From: JAKPRU01 sp029568995
Lineage (GTDB): Bacteria > Hinthialibacterota > Hinthialibacteria > Hinthialibacterales > JAKPRU01
Reading direction: 5' to 3'
Assembly: GCA_035430965.1 (NCBI GenBank)
Contig: DAOMHQ010000038.1
Coordinates: 1 to 33,421, forward strand
DNA: 33,421 nt
Made by a program: the position numbers and the translations under genes. The notes beneath the pieces were generated by a model, which saw nothing but the letters and a program-made list of their open reading frames with translations, was not told the origin of the DNA and ran no database searches. Below are positions 23,249 through 30,208 of the stretch, one piece after another (positions within the stretch are counted from its first letter, which is position 1; every line of letters starts with the position of its first letter).

Positions 23249-24445
23249 ATGTCGAATCAAACAGCGAGAATCATTCTCTTCACGATGATCTTCATATCAT
23301 CCACCGCGTCGGTATCCTATGCGGAAATTGTTGACTTGGTGAATGGAAGAACAGATGTAGACGTGGTCTCATACATCGAGCTGAACTCCGCTGCCGGTTC
23401 TGTAAGCGCGATCCAGAAGATGGATTTAAAGGCAGTATTTTGGACGACATACGACAATGCTTCAGTCAATGAAGATGGGAGTGTTCTATTCACGAATGGG
23501 AGATTAATCCGGCGGGGAGGAACAGGTCTCGAGACTGTTGAAGTACCGGACGCAAATCAGACCTCTTTTTTCGGCTATCCTCATCTTGACCGATCCGGTC
23601 GTATCCTTGTTTATGTGCTAAAGGAAATAGAACATGCTACCCCTCCTGATTTCCCTGAGACAATAGACCACATCACTGTGTTTGATACAGATACGGGGGA
23701 AATCATTGGGCGGTGCACTGTGCGGGATGTTCTTTCGAGCGGAATACTTCTGTTTGATGTTTCCGCTGATGCCAATACACTTGCCTATTTATACTCTTTC
23801 CGCGATGGCAGCAAGCGGAAAATTATCGTAACAGATCGGCAGGACAGGGACTTCATGTCACCCATAGAAATTGATGTTGTGGATTCGGTCATGAAAGTGA
23901 TCTTATCTTCGTCCGGAGATCGCCTATATTATGGCAAAACCGGGACGAAATATGTCGACCGAGTTGCTGACGGATGGACAGATCCGATCCCCCTCAAATT
24001 GCCGGGGGATTTGATCTCAGTCGTATTCTATGATGCCGCCAATGATGGGAAGACGCTTCTGGTCAACATCGAAGAGAGAGGGTTGGCGTTGGTACATGAA
24101 ACGGAGAATGGGTGGTCGGAGCCGGAATATTTGGGATACCAGCTGGATCATCACCCATTGAGCAATTATGTTCGTATTCAGATGTCAGAGGATGGATCGG
24201 TTGTTGCTGTATGTTCGGCGCGTCTTCCTGTTGTCGATCCCCGTTCTGAGGCACTGGATATTTATGATCTCTACGTGTTTCTTAGGAGAGAACCCGGAGT
24301 CTGGAAAAAGGCACAGGTCAATCTTCCGGAATACCCGCCATTCAAGGGCGATTACTTGCTGAGTCAGAACGGCCGGATGCTGTATTGGGTCCCGGAGACA
24401 TGGCACACATCCGTAACGAATCCGGATTGGACGCTTCATCGGTAG
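23249..24445 (+). CDS. secreted beta-propeller-like protein (WD40-like/PD40)
   Basis: A 398-aa exported protein. The frame opens earlier, but ATG 23249 follows AGAAGGA and begins a clear signal peptide (MSNQTARIILFTMIFISSTA, cleavage near SYAEI). The rest is a series of about 45-residue units with the pattern strand, Asp/Ser-x-Asp-Gly turn, strand: VNEDGSVLFTNGRL, LDRSGRILVYVLKE, VSADANTLAYLYSF, LSSSGDRLYYGKTG, NDGKTLLVNIEERG, MSEDGSVVAVCSAR, LSQNGRMLYWVPE. That is about seven, enough for one propeller of the TolB/PD40 type. No catalytic residues are obvious. It is in the same transcription unit as the GH-A-like gene, so it may be a binding partner for the same substrate. Confidence 0.72.
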   Translation: MSNQTARIILFTMIFISSTASVSYAEIVDLVNGRTDVDVVSYIELNSAAGSVSAIQKMDLKAVFWTTYDNASVNEDGSVLFTNGRLIRRGGTGLETVEVPDANQTSFFGYPHLDRSGRILVYVLKEIEHATPPDFPETIDHITVFDTDTGEIIGRCTVRDVLSSGILLFDVSADANTLAYLYSFRDGSKRKIIVTDRQDRDFMSPIEIDVVDSVMKVILSSSGDRLYYGKTGTKYVDRVADGWTDPIPLKLPGDLISVVFYDAANDGKTLLVNIEERGLALVHETENGWSEPEYLGYQLDHHPLSNYVRIQMSEDGSVVAVCSARLPVVDPRSEALDIYDLYVFLRREPGVWKKAQVNLPEYPPFKGDYLLSQNGRMLYWVPETWHTSVTNPDWTLHR

Positions 24446-24537
24446 GCGGTTCGCCCAAGCCTATCGGACAAGGAAGCGCGAAGGTGCTGAAGTTGTGCTG
24501 AGACTTTCTTTCCCAAGAATGGGGAGATCAGGGCGAG

Positions 24538-24586
24538 GTTGACAAGTTCAATCCCCTCTGTATCTCCCCGTCATTTGGGGGAGAGG
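24538..24586 (+). repeat. dispersed repeat family R3, copy B
   Basis: GTTGACAAGTTCA, then a shortened TCCCCTCTGTATCTCCCC and core ending TTTGGGGGAGAGG. It lies between the convergent 3' ends of the propeller gene (24445) and the RNase G gene (24614). Just after the propeller stop, 24440-24467 can also form a hairpin (GGTAGGC..GCCTATC). Confidence 0.82.
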
Positions 24587-24613
24587 CTTTACCCCGGACG
24601 GGACCTACGAACT

Positions 24614-25891
24614 TCACTCGAACTGAAGCGATGGCATGAATCCCGCGCCTTTGCAGTGAGGGCAGGGAGAGGAAAGACGCTGCCGAAGGCTTCTTCCGGT
24701 TCGCTGCCGGGTGATCTGGACCAGGCCGATTTCCGTGAATTGAAGGGTATCGGAAGGCGTTCGGTCGTGAGCCATTTCCCGTTCCAGGGCACGGTAGACA
24801 TTATCGCGGTGGCGCTTCAGCCGCATGTCGATGAAGTCGATCACGATGATTCCGCCGATTTGGCGAAGCCGAAGCTGCTTGGGAATCTCAACCGCCGCCT
24901 CCATGTTGGTCTTATAGATCGTTTCATCCAATCCCGAACCGCCGCTGAATTTCCCGCTGTTGACATCAATCGCGGTCAGGGCCTCCATTTCCTCAATAAT
25001 CAGTGTTCCCCCGGATTCCAGTCGGACGCGATTGCTGAAAATCTCCTTGAGTCGTTCCAGGACACCGGATTTTCGCCAGACCTCCTTGGGGTCTACCTTC
25101 TGAACCAGGCGGTCCACCTCGGTGCGCGGTGCGATGACCCTCAGGAATTGACAGACCCGGTTCCGATGTTCCTCGGACCCCACCAGAATGGCGCTGACCT
25201 CTTTCTGATAGTGGTCCCGCAGGGCACGTTCCACCACACCTAACTCCTTGTGAAGCAGTCGAATCCCTTCGGTTCTTTCGTATTCCCGTTCGATCCGCTT
25301 CCATATACGGTGAACGTACTCGGCATCGGCCCGCAAATCGCTCTTGCTTCGTCCGGATGTGGCCGTGCGGATGATATATCCCCCCTCTTTCAGGAAGACT
25401 TCCTCGGCAATCTCGTGAAGGCGTTTCCGTTCCTTTTCCTGCGTAATCTGGCGGGAAATATGGACTCCACGTCCATGCGGCATAAAAACCACGTACCGCC
25501 CCGGAAGAGAGATCTTGGTGGTCAGGGACGGCCCCTTTTCTCCGAGAGCTTCCTTTTCCACCTGAACCATCAACTGATCCCCTTCACGCAACAGGCTCTC
25601 CATGGTTCGCCGACCTCCCCGGTGGGTGTCCCGGTCCACGACCCGATAAACCAGGTTGTCGATGGACAGGAATCCATTCTTCAGCACGCCTATATCGAGA
25701 AAAGCCGCTTGCAAGTGCGGCACCACGGCGTTCACAATGCCCTTGTAAATGTTTCCGGCCGTGCTGCCTCCGGTCGGGAGGTTCTCCTGGACCAGGAGAT
25801 CCGTGAGTTGGTTCTTGCGAGTGACAGCAACAATCTCATGACCCTCCATTCGATTCATGGCGATCAGGAGTGGGGAAGAAGAGGAAGGCAT
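24614..25891 (-). CDS. rng: ribonuclease G (Rne/Rng family)
   Basis: An endoribonuclease that cuts single-stranded AU-rich RNA during rRNA maturation and mRNA decay. Length 425 aa. Order: S1-like RNA-binding domain (GNIYKGIVNAVVPHLQAAFLDIG, about 47-130), the 5'-sensor/RNase H-like region with GRSKSDLRADAEYV, then the DNase I-like catalytic part with the two metal-binding aspartates in TAIDVNSGKF (about 306) and IVIDFIDMRL (about 350). It ends in the zinc-link CPHCKG near residue 415. E. coli RNase G extends well past this point; here only a ten-residue tail follows, so the small dimer-forming domain is missing or reduced. The start is uncertain: ATG 25891 or the ATG 11 codons in. The gene is divergent from the phosphatase gene. 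Confidence 0.92.
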   Translation of the reverse strand: MPSSSSPLLIAMNRMEGHEIVAVTRKNQLTDLLVQENLPTGGSTAGNIYKGIVNAVVPHLQAAFLDIGVLKNGFLSIDNLVYRVVDRDTHRGGRRTMESLLREGDQLMVQVEKEALGEKGPSLTTKISLPGRYVVFMPHGRGVHISRQITQEKERKRLHEIAEEVFLKEGGYIIRTATSGRSKSDLRADAEYVHRIWKRIEREYERTEGIRLLHKELGVVERALRDHYQKEVSAILVGSEEHRNRVCQFLRVIAPRTEVDRLVQKVDPKEVWRKSGVLERLKEIFSNRVRLESGGTLIIEEMEALTAIDVNSGKFSGGSGLDETIYKTNMEAAVEIPKQLRLRQIGGIIVIDFIDMRLKRHRDNVYRALEREMAHDRTPSDTLQFTEIGLVQITRQRTGRSLRQRLSSPCPHCKGAGFMPSLQFE

Positions 25892-25935
25892 ACTTTTTTA
25901 CCGTACTCAGTCAGGCTAGCATGTTTGGCACCGCT

Positions 25936-25963
25936 ATGATGCAAGTGTGATAGATAATATAAT
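25936..25963 (+). promoter_or_regulatory. weak candidate promoter for the partner-switching cassette
   Basis: TATAAT at 25958-25963 in a very AT-rich stretch (ATAATATAATATAAA), with ATGATG at 25936-25941 as a poor -35 box 16 bp away. This is the only credible -10 box in the 186-bp gap between the divergent RNase G and phosphatase genes. Confidence 0.35.
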
Positions 25964-26077
25964 ATAAATCAAGGCAGAAAGACGATCCAAGCGGTCTTGG
26001 CAATGAAATTCCGATCCGATCAGGCAAGATCCGGTGATTCGTCGAATCCTGCCGTGACGCCATTTTCCGGGTGAACC

Positions 26078-28165
26078 ATGCTTTTTCTGGTAGCGAACCT
26101 TGTATTAGTCCTTGTGATTCTGCTGTTTCTGCGGCAGCTGCGCCGTTTTCAAAATCAACGTCACCTGGCCCGCCATCTGGATTTTCCGCCGCTCTTGACT
26201 CCGGATCAGTTTCGCATGTTGGCAATCGGATTCTTCTTGTGGGGAATCTCTCTGATGATGCGACTGATCCAATGGAAGATTTCCCAGCCGCTCTTGAATC
26301 GGTTGCTGGAACTGTTCTTTGCGCTGATTTTTACCGCGACCACCATGTTCATTGTGCTCGGTCTGATGTATTTCGCAGCATTTCCCATCCGGGAGGGAAG
26401 AAGCGCACCGAGTTTCCGCCACATTGATCTCCTTCAGCGTGTGGGGCTGTGGGTCTTGGCCGGGGCATTCCTCATCGGGCTGTTTCCGGGTCGCCCGCAT
26501 TTTGGCTGCCTGGTGTTTCTCGCGCTCTGGCAATTATTCATGCTGGCGTATACCTACTTCAATCTTCGATACAGCGAGAACACGCTGCGGGGATCGGTAA
26601 TCGTCACGCTGATTCTCTGGGCGGCTTTCAGTGTATTTGCGTGGACAAGCTGGTGGCAATTCGAGACGCTGTTGCTGGTTTCCCTTGCCTACTTTTTCCA
26701 AAAGGCCAGTTTTCTACACACGGAGGATGCGCAGCATCGCGGGGAATCATTCCGGCGGGAAGTCGAGGTGATGATTTCTTTCCTCCAGAAAGTGACCGGG
26801 GCGGATGAAAGCCTGATTGAGGAGGCTCCGGAAGTAGACCGCTGGTCCGGCAGTTTGAACCTGGATCGGGTGCTGGAGACTACGCTGAATTTCTCTCTGG
26901 GCCTGACGGAGGCCTCGGCGGGAGCCATCTTCCTGTTGCAGAAATACCATCCCGGCGAAGAAGGCCATTCTCACGGGGATATCCACATGAGAGCGCGGGT
27001 CGTGGAAGGTCCTTATCCGCCCGCGACGGATGTTTCACGATTGCAGCATGTTGCCATGCGTCAGCGATACCTGAATGAACTGGTCTTGTCCGAGCGTGTT
27101 CCGGTACAGGGCAGCCTGATCGGCCGGGCCATCGGGACCGGCGAGACGCTGTTTATCCCCGATGCGATCAACGATCCGACCATCCTGCAGCAGTCGGAGG
27201 ATTTCCTCAAAATCCGGAGCCTCCTGGTGGTTCCGTTGAAGGTTCGCGAGGAGATTGTCGGTGCGGTTTCCGTGATCAATCCCAAACCGGGTGCGTTCAC
27301 TGAGGAGGATCGGGTGCTTCTGGAGGCCATGGCGGAACAGGCGGCCATTACCATCGGCAGCGCCGTGATGCACCGCGAACTACAGGAAAAAGAACGTCTG
27401 GAGCGGGAGATGGAACTGGCGAGCGAGGTCCAACGTCTGCTTCTTCCGGCCTCCACGCCGGATATCCCCGGATTCTCATTTGGAGCCTATGGGTTGGCGG
27501 CACGCCAGGTCGGCGGGGATTACTACGATTTCATCTGGGTGGACGATTTCCGCCTTGCGCTGGTGGTTGCGGATGTTTCCGGCAAGGGCGTACCGGGAGC
27601 ACTGACCATGGCGATGGTCCGCAGTGCCTTGCGGGCGCTGTCGCGACATGCGGACGGTGCGCGGGATCTCCTGATCCGCTTGAATGAGTTCATCGCCCAC
27701 GACATTCGGCGGGACATGTTCATCAGCATGATGATCGCCGTCCTGAATACCGAGACCGGTCAATTGGAAATTGCCCGCGCCGGGCATGATCCGCTTATTC
27801 TATTGCGCGAGGGCGAAAAGCAACCCCATCTGATCCAACCGGACGGGATTGTGCTCGGCCTTGTGGGCGGACAGACGTTCGAGGACTATACCGAGGAAGA
27901 AATCATTGACCTGGAAGGCGGCGATATCGTTGTTTTCTATACGGATGGAATCACCGAGGCCATGAATCCCGACGGCCAGGAATATTCGTTGAAACGGTTC
28001 CTGGGGAATATCATCCAGATGCGGCATGAAGATCCCACCGGGCTGATCGAGGGGGTCAATAAGGACCTGGCGCGATTTGCATCGGGTGTACCTCAGCATG
28101 ACGATCTCACGATGCTGGTTCTCAAAGTCGGACCGAGACGCTTGCAGGAGGTCTCTGCCGCTTGA
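26078..28165 (+). CDS. membrane GAF-SpoIIE (PP2C-type) serine phosphatase, RsbU/RsbP-like
   Basis: A 695-aa sensor phosphatase. Residues 1-215 hold about seven membrane spans (LFLVANLVLVLVILLFL, then others ending with LLVSLAYFF). A GAF domain spans about 265-430 (GSLIGRAIGTGETLFIPDA, LLVVPLKVREEIVGAVSVIN), then a coiled linker (QEKERLEREMELASEVQRLLLP) and the SpoIIE/PPM domain (about 470-690) with metal sites in VGGDYYDFIWV, VVADVSGKG, FYTDGITEAM and HDDLTMLVL. The domain would dephosphorylate a STAS protein in partner switching. The adjacent STAS gene at 28259 is the obvious substrate. The input signal may come through the membrane part and the GAF domain. The start has a weak GGGTGA ribosome site. 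Confidence 0.88.
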   Translation: MLFLVANLVLVLVILLFLRQLRRFQNQRHLARHLDFPPLLTPDQFRMLAIGFFLWGISLMMRLIQWKISQPLLNRLLELFFALIFTATTMFIVLGLMYFAAFPIREGRSAPSFRHIDLLQRVGLWVLAGAFLIGLFPGRPHFGCLVFLALWQLFMLAYTYFNLRYSENTLRGSVIVTLILWAAFSVFAWTSWWQFETLLLVSLAYFFQKASFLHTEDAQHRGESFRREVEVMISFLQKVTGADESLIEEAPEVDRWSGSLNLDRVLETTLNFSLGLTEASAGAIFLLQKYHPGEEGHSHGDIHMRARVVEGPYPPATDVSRLQHVAMRQRYLNELVLSERVPVQGSLIGRAIGTGETLFIPDAINDPTILQQSEDFLKIRSLLVVPLKVREEIVGAVSVINPKPGAFTEEDRVLLEAMAEQAAITIGSAVMHRELQEKERLEREMELASEVQRLLLPASTPDIPGFSFGAYGLAARQVGGDYYDFIWVDDFRLALVVADVSGKGVPGALTMAMVRSALRALSRHADGARDLLIRLNEFIAHDIRRDMFISMMIAVLNTETGQLEIARAGHDPLILLREGEKQPHLIQPDGIVLGLVGGQTFEDYTEEEIIDLEGGDIVVFYTDGITEAMNPDGQEYSLKRFLGNIIQMRHEDPTGLIEGVNKDLARFASGVPQHDDLTMLVLKVGPRRLQEVSAA

Positions 28166-28258
28166 CGTAAAAAAGACGAAAACCGCTCTGTATCGAGGAG
28201 ACTTTGTGATATGATATCCTCAGATGAGAATGCAACCGCCCCCCATTCGGAGGAATCC

Positions 28259-28669
28259 ATGTGGAAGAAATTCGACATATCGACGGAAAGCCGGGAAATC
28301 GGGGGGAAACCCATCCAGGTCGTTCACGTGGAGGGATACCTCGATTCAAGCACGTTTCCCCAGTTGCAGGAACGCCTGTCGGACTTGATCGGGCAGAAGC
28401 ACTATCGGTTTATCGTGGATCTTCAGCAGTTGAATTACATCTCCAGCGCGGGGCTGGGAGTGTTGATGGGCATGTTGCAGGAGGTTCGGGAGCACAATGG
28501 GGATCTGAAAATCGCCAACATGTCGGATAAGATTCGCAATCTATTCGACATGCTGGGATTCTCCCGCCTGGTGAGAATTCACGGCACGATCGAGGAAGCC
28601 CTGGAGGCGTTCGGCAAGGAAATGTCGGAATCCGGGAAGGGGGCCGAATCTCCGGAGGACAGCTACTGA
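28259..28669 (+). CDS. STAS-domain anti-sigma factor antagonist
   Basis: A 136-aa single-domain protein. GGAGG at 28249-28253, five bases from ATG 28259, decides this start over the upstream ATG at 28211. The STAS fold is complete: VVHVEGYLDSSTFPQLQERL, FIVDLQQLNYISSAGLGVLMG and LKIANMSDKIRNLFDMLGF. The conserved serine of the ISSAG motif is where the cognate kinase puts phosphate. A short polar tail follows. Phosphatase upstream and kinase downstream make it the middle of a partner-switching set: unphosphorylated it should bind the kinase. Confidence 0.92.
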   Translation: MWKKFDISTESREIGGKPIQVVHVEGYLDSSTFPQLQERLSDLIGQKHYRFIVDLQQLNYISSAGLGVLMGMLQEVREHNGDLKIANMSDKIRNLFDMLGFSRLVRIHGTIEEALEAFGKEMSESGKGAESPEDSY

Positions 28670-28891
28670 ATTCGGTCGGGATTTCGAAAAAAGTCCAATC
28701 GGACAGAAAAAAAGAATAAAAACGAGCGCGGAAACGTATTACCAGTAGAGAGGAAGGAGACGGATCGGGATTTTTTGATGTCCAGGAGCTGAGCGTTCTG
28801 CCCTTACAAAAGGCGGCACGACCAAGAACGGCGTTTGAAGGCGAATTTCGGGTCTGCCGGAGAGGCATTTTCCGGTGTGGGAGGTTCCCGA

Positions 28892-29347
28892 ATGGAACTG
28901 TCGGCCAGATCGGTTCGTGTAGAGCTGCCCGCTTCGACGCACTATCTTGTGCTTGTTCGCCAATTCATCTCCAGCCTCGCGAACCATATCGGGTTCTCCA
29001 AGGCCGATGTCGCGAAAATTGAATTGGCGCTGGATGAAGCCTGTTCCAATTCCATCCGCGCCATTCGCAGAACCGAAGGCGAAACGCCCATTACCCGCCT
29101 TTTGCTCGATGTCGAATACGATTGTCGAAGTATCGCCATCACGGTCCATGATAACGGCTGGGATTTCTCTAAGAATTTCCAGAACGAGACCCCGCTTCAA
29201 GACCTGATTGCCAGCATGAAAACATCCGGCTACGGTCTCCAGATTATCAAAACCTGTATGGATGAAGTGATTTACAACCATATCCCGGAACGGGGAAACC
29301 TTCTCCGCCTGGTGAAGTACGTCGAACCCACGCCCCACGGAACATAA
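28892..29347 (+). CDS. RsbW-like serine kinase / anti-sigma factor (HATPase)
   Basis: A 151-aa GHKL ATPase of the anti-sigma kinase type. GGGAGG at 28879-28884, seven bases from ATG 28892, fixes the start. Motifs: N-box ELALDEACSNSI (about residue 48), the G1 box VHDNGWDF (about 90) and the G2 box SGYGLQIIKTCMDEVIYN (about 110-130). Such proteins bind and inhibit a sigma factor or other effector, and phosphorylate the STAS partner. No sigma gene is near, and 222 bp separate it from the STAS gene, so expression may be partly independent. In other phyla similar cassettes control general stress, motility or exopolysaccharide. Confidence 0.88.
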   Translation: MELSARSVRVELPASTHYLVLVRQFISSLANHIGFSKADVAKIELALDEACSNSIRAIRRTEGETPITRLLLDVEYDCRSIAITVHDNGWDFSKNFQNETPLQDLIASMKTSGYGLQIIKTCMDEVIYNHIPERGNLLRLVKYVEPTPHGT

Positions 29348-29370
29348 TTCTTTCGGGAAATGATCTGCGA

Positions 29371-29742
29371 TCAGTGCCCCATCCGACTGAGCATGGCGAT
29401 CTGGAAATCCCCGCCCTTCATAATCGAATACACCACCAGGCCGACCAGCAGGCAAACCGCCACCGATAGGACAACCCCCAGGACCCCCCTGCCGAATGCC
29501 GCCATGCGACTATCGGACGGGGTGGACAATCTGGGCATGTCCATCGCCATCGAAGAACCCAGGGAGTCAAAGGGAAAACCGACCGGTAAGATGCGAGGAA
29601 TGTCCGGCGGAATCGTTCCGGGGATCAGTGGCGGAACGTACCCGGCCCGCAGGGCCTGAACAGACCAGAGATGCCACGGCGATCGTTTCGCCATGATATA
29701 AGCCTCGCGACGGCACAACAAATCTCGTTCGTATGCAGTCAT
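29371..29742 (-). CDS. small protein with C-terminal membrane span, hypothetical
   Basis: A 123-aa protein of unknown family. The soluble N-terminal half contains MTAYERDLLCRREAYIM, then a proline-rich stretch (GYVPPLIPGTIPPDIPRILPVG). One hydrophobic span (GVLGVVLSVAVCLLVGLVVY, about residues 87-107) lies near the C-terminus and is followed by about 15 residues, as in a tail-anchored protein. GAGGG precedes the ATG, though at a long spacing of nine bases. Its 3' end faces the kinase gene 23 bp away, so it is convergent to the partner-switching cassette. A link to it is possible but unproved. Confidence 0.55.
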   Translation of the reverse strand: MTAYERDLLCRREAYIMAKRSPWHLWSVQALRAGYVPPLIPGTIPPDIPRILPVGFPFDSLGSSMAMDMPRLSTPSDSRMAAFGRGVLGVVLSVAVCLLVGLVVYSIMKGGDFQIAMLSRMGH

Positions 29743-30079
29743 AGTCCTTGTCCCTCACACAGAAATTGCCTCAAATCCTGAACCATCGAGAATCGCCCCT
29801 ATGCGATTCCCGACCTTCCAAAGAAGGAGTTTTCCAGAAAGAGAAGCAAACTCGATGCCACAAGACCCGCCGCGAACTCGATTTCCTAAGTTCTTGAGAT
29901 CAAGCGCCTTAGGAGATTGGAAAAAAGGGAATGGGGAGATCGGCAGGGAAGGATTTGCCGGATGAGGAAGAATTGCGGATTGGGGATTGCGGATTGGGGA
30001 TTGAAGAGAAGAACACTGGACGGGGTGGACATGTCGGACGCCATGCGGGGCAATCGGCGGATTCTCACCCTCACCCCGA

Positions 30080-30100
30080 CCCTCTCCCGGCGGGAGAGGG
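30080..30100 (+). repeat. palindromic repeat family R5, copy within the composite element
   Basis: CCCTCTCCC / GGGAGAGGG arms around GGC. Preceded by CCCTCACCCCGA, equivalent to the flank of the other R5 copies at 12503-12541 and 17747-17779. Confidence 0.88.
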
Positions 30101-30125
30101 AGAAAAGGTGATCTCCCAAAGGGGT

Positions 30126-30153
30126 GTAGGGGCGATTCATGAATCGCCCCTAC
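30126..30153. repeat. perfect 28-nt palindrome, family R8
   Basis: GTAGGGGCGATTCA and its exact complement, meeting at the centre without a loop. It lies inside the composite element. A related but broken piece (GAATCGCCCCTTGATC..GGGCGA) lies near 13747-13770, at the start of the membrane protein gene. Confidence 0.88.
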
Positions 30154-30208
30154 GATTTCCCTATCTGCATTTCCCAATCCGCAATCCCCAATCCGCAATC
30201 CCCAATCG

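Larger units (their letters stand above)
29972..30199. repeat. composite element with 27-nt terminal inverted repeats, family R7
   Basis: Arms at 29972-29998 and 30173-30199 are perfect complements. Each arm is itself a tandem of a 14-mer ATTGCGGATTGGGG. Inside lie two more palindromes, R5 (30080-30100) and R8 (30126-30153). The non-coding stretch 29743-30208 holds this element and no gene. Its right arm ends 9 nt from the stop codon of the DUF4838 gene. The layout looks like a non-autonomous MITE with nested insertions. Confidence 0.8.

Noticed and set aside
28678..28720. Terminator after the STAS gene (GTCCAATCGGAC stem)
   Set aside because: The stem is only 4 bp and is followed by A-runs, not T-runs, on the plus strand.
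29972..30199. CRISPR-like array
   Set aside because: The 14-mer units are directly abutting, few and inverted between the two ends; there are no spacers and no cas genes.
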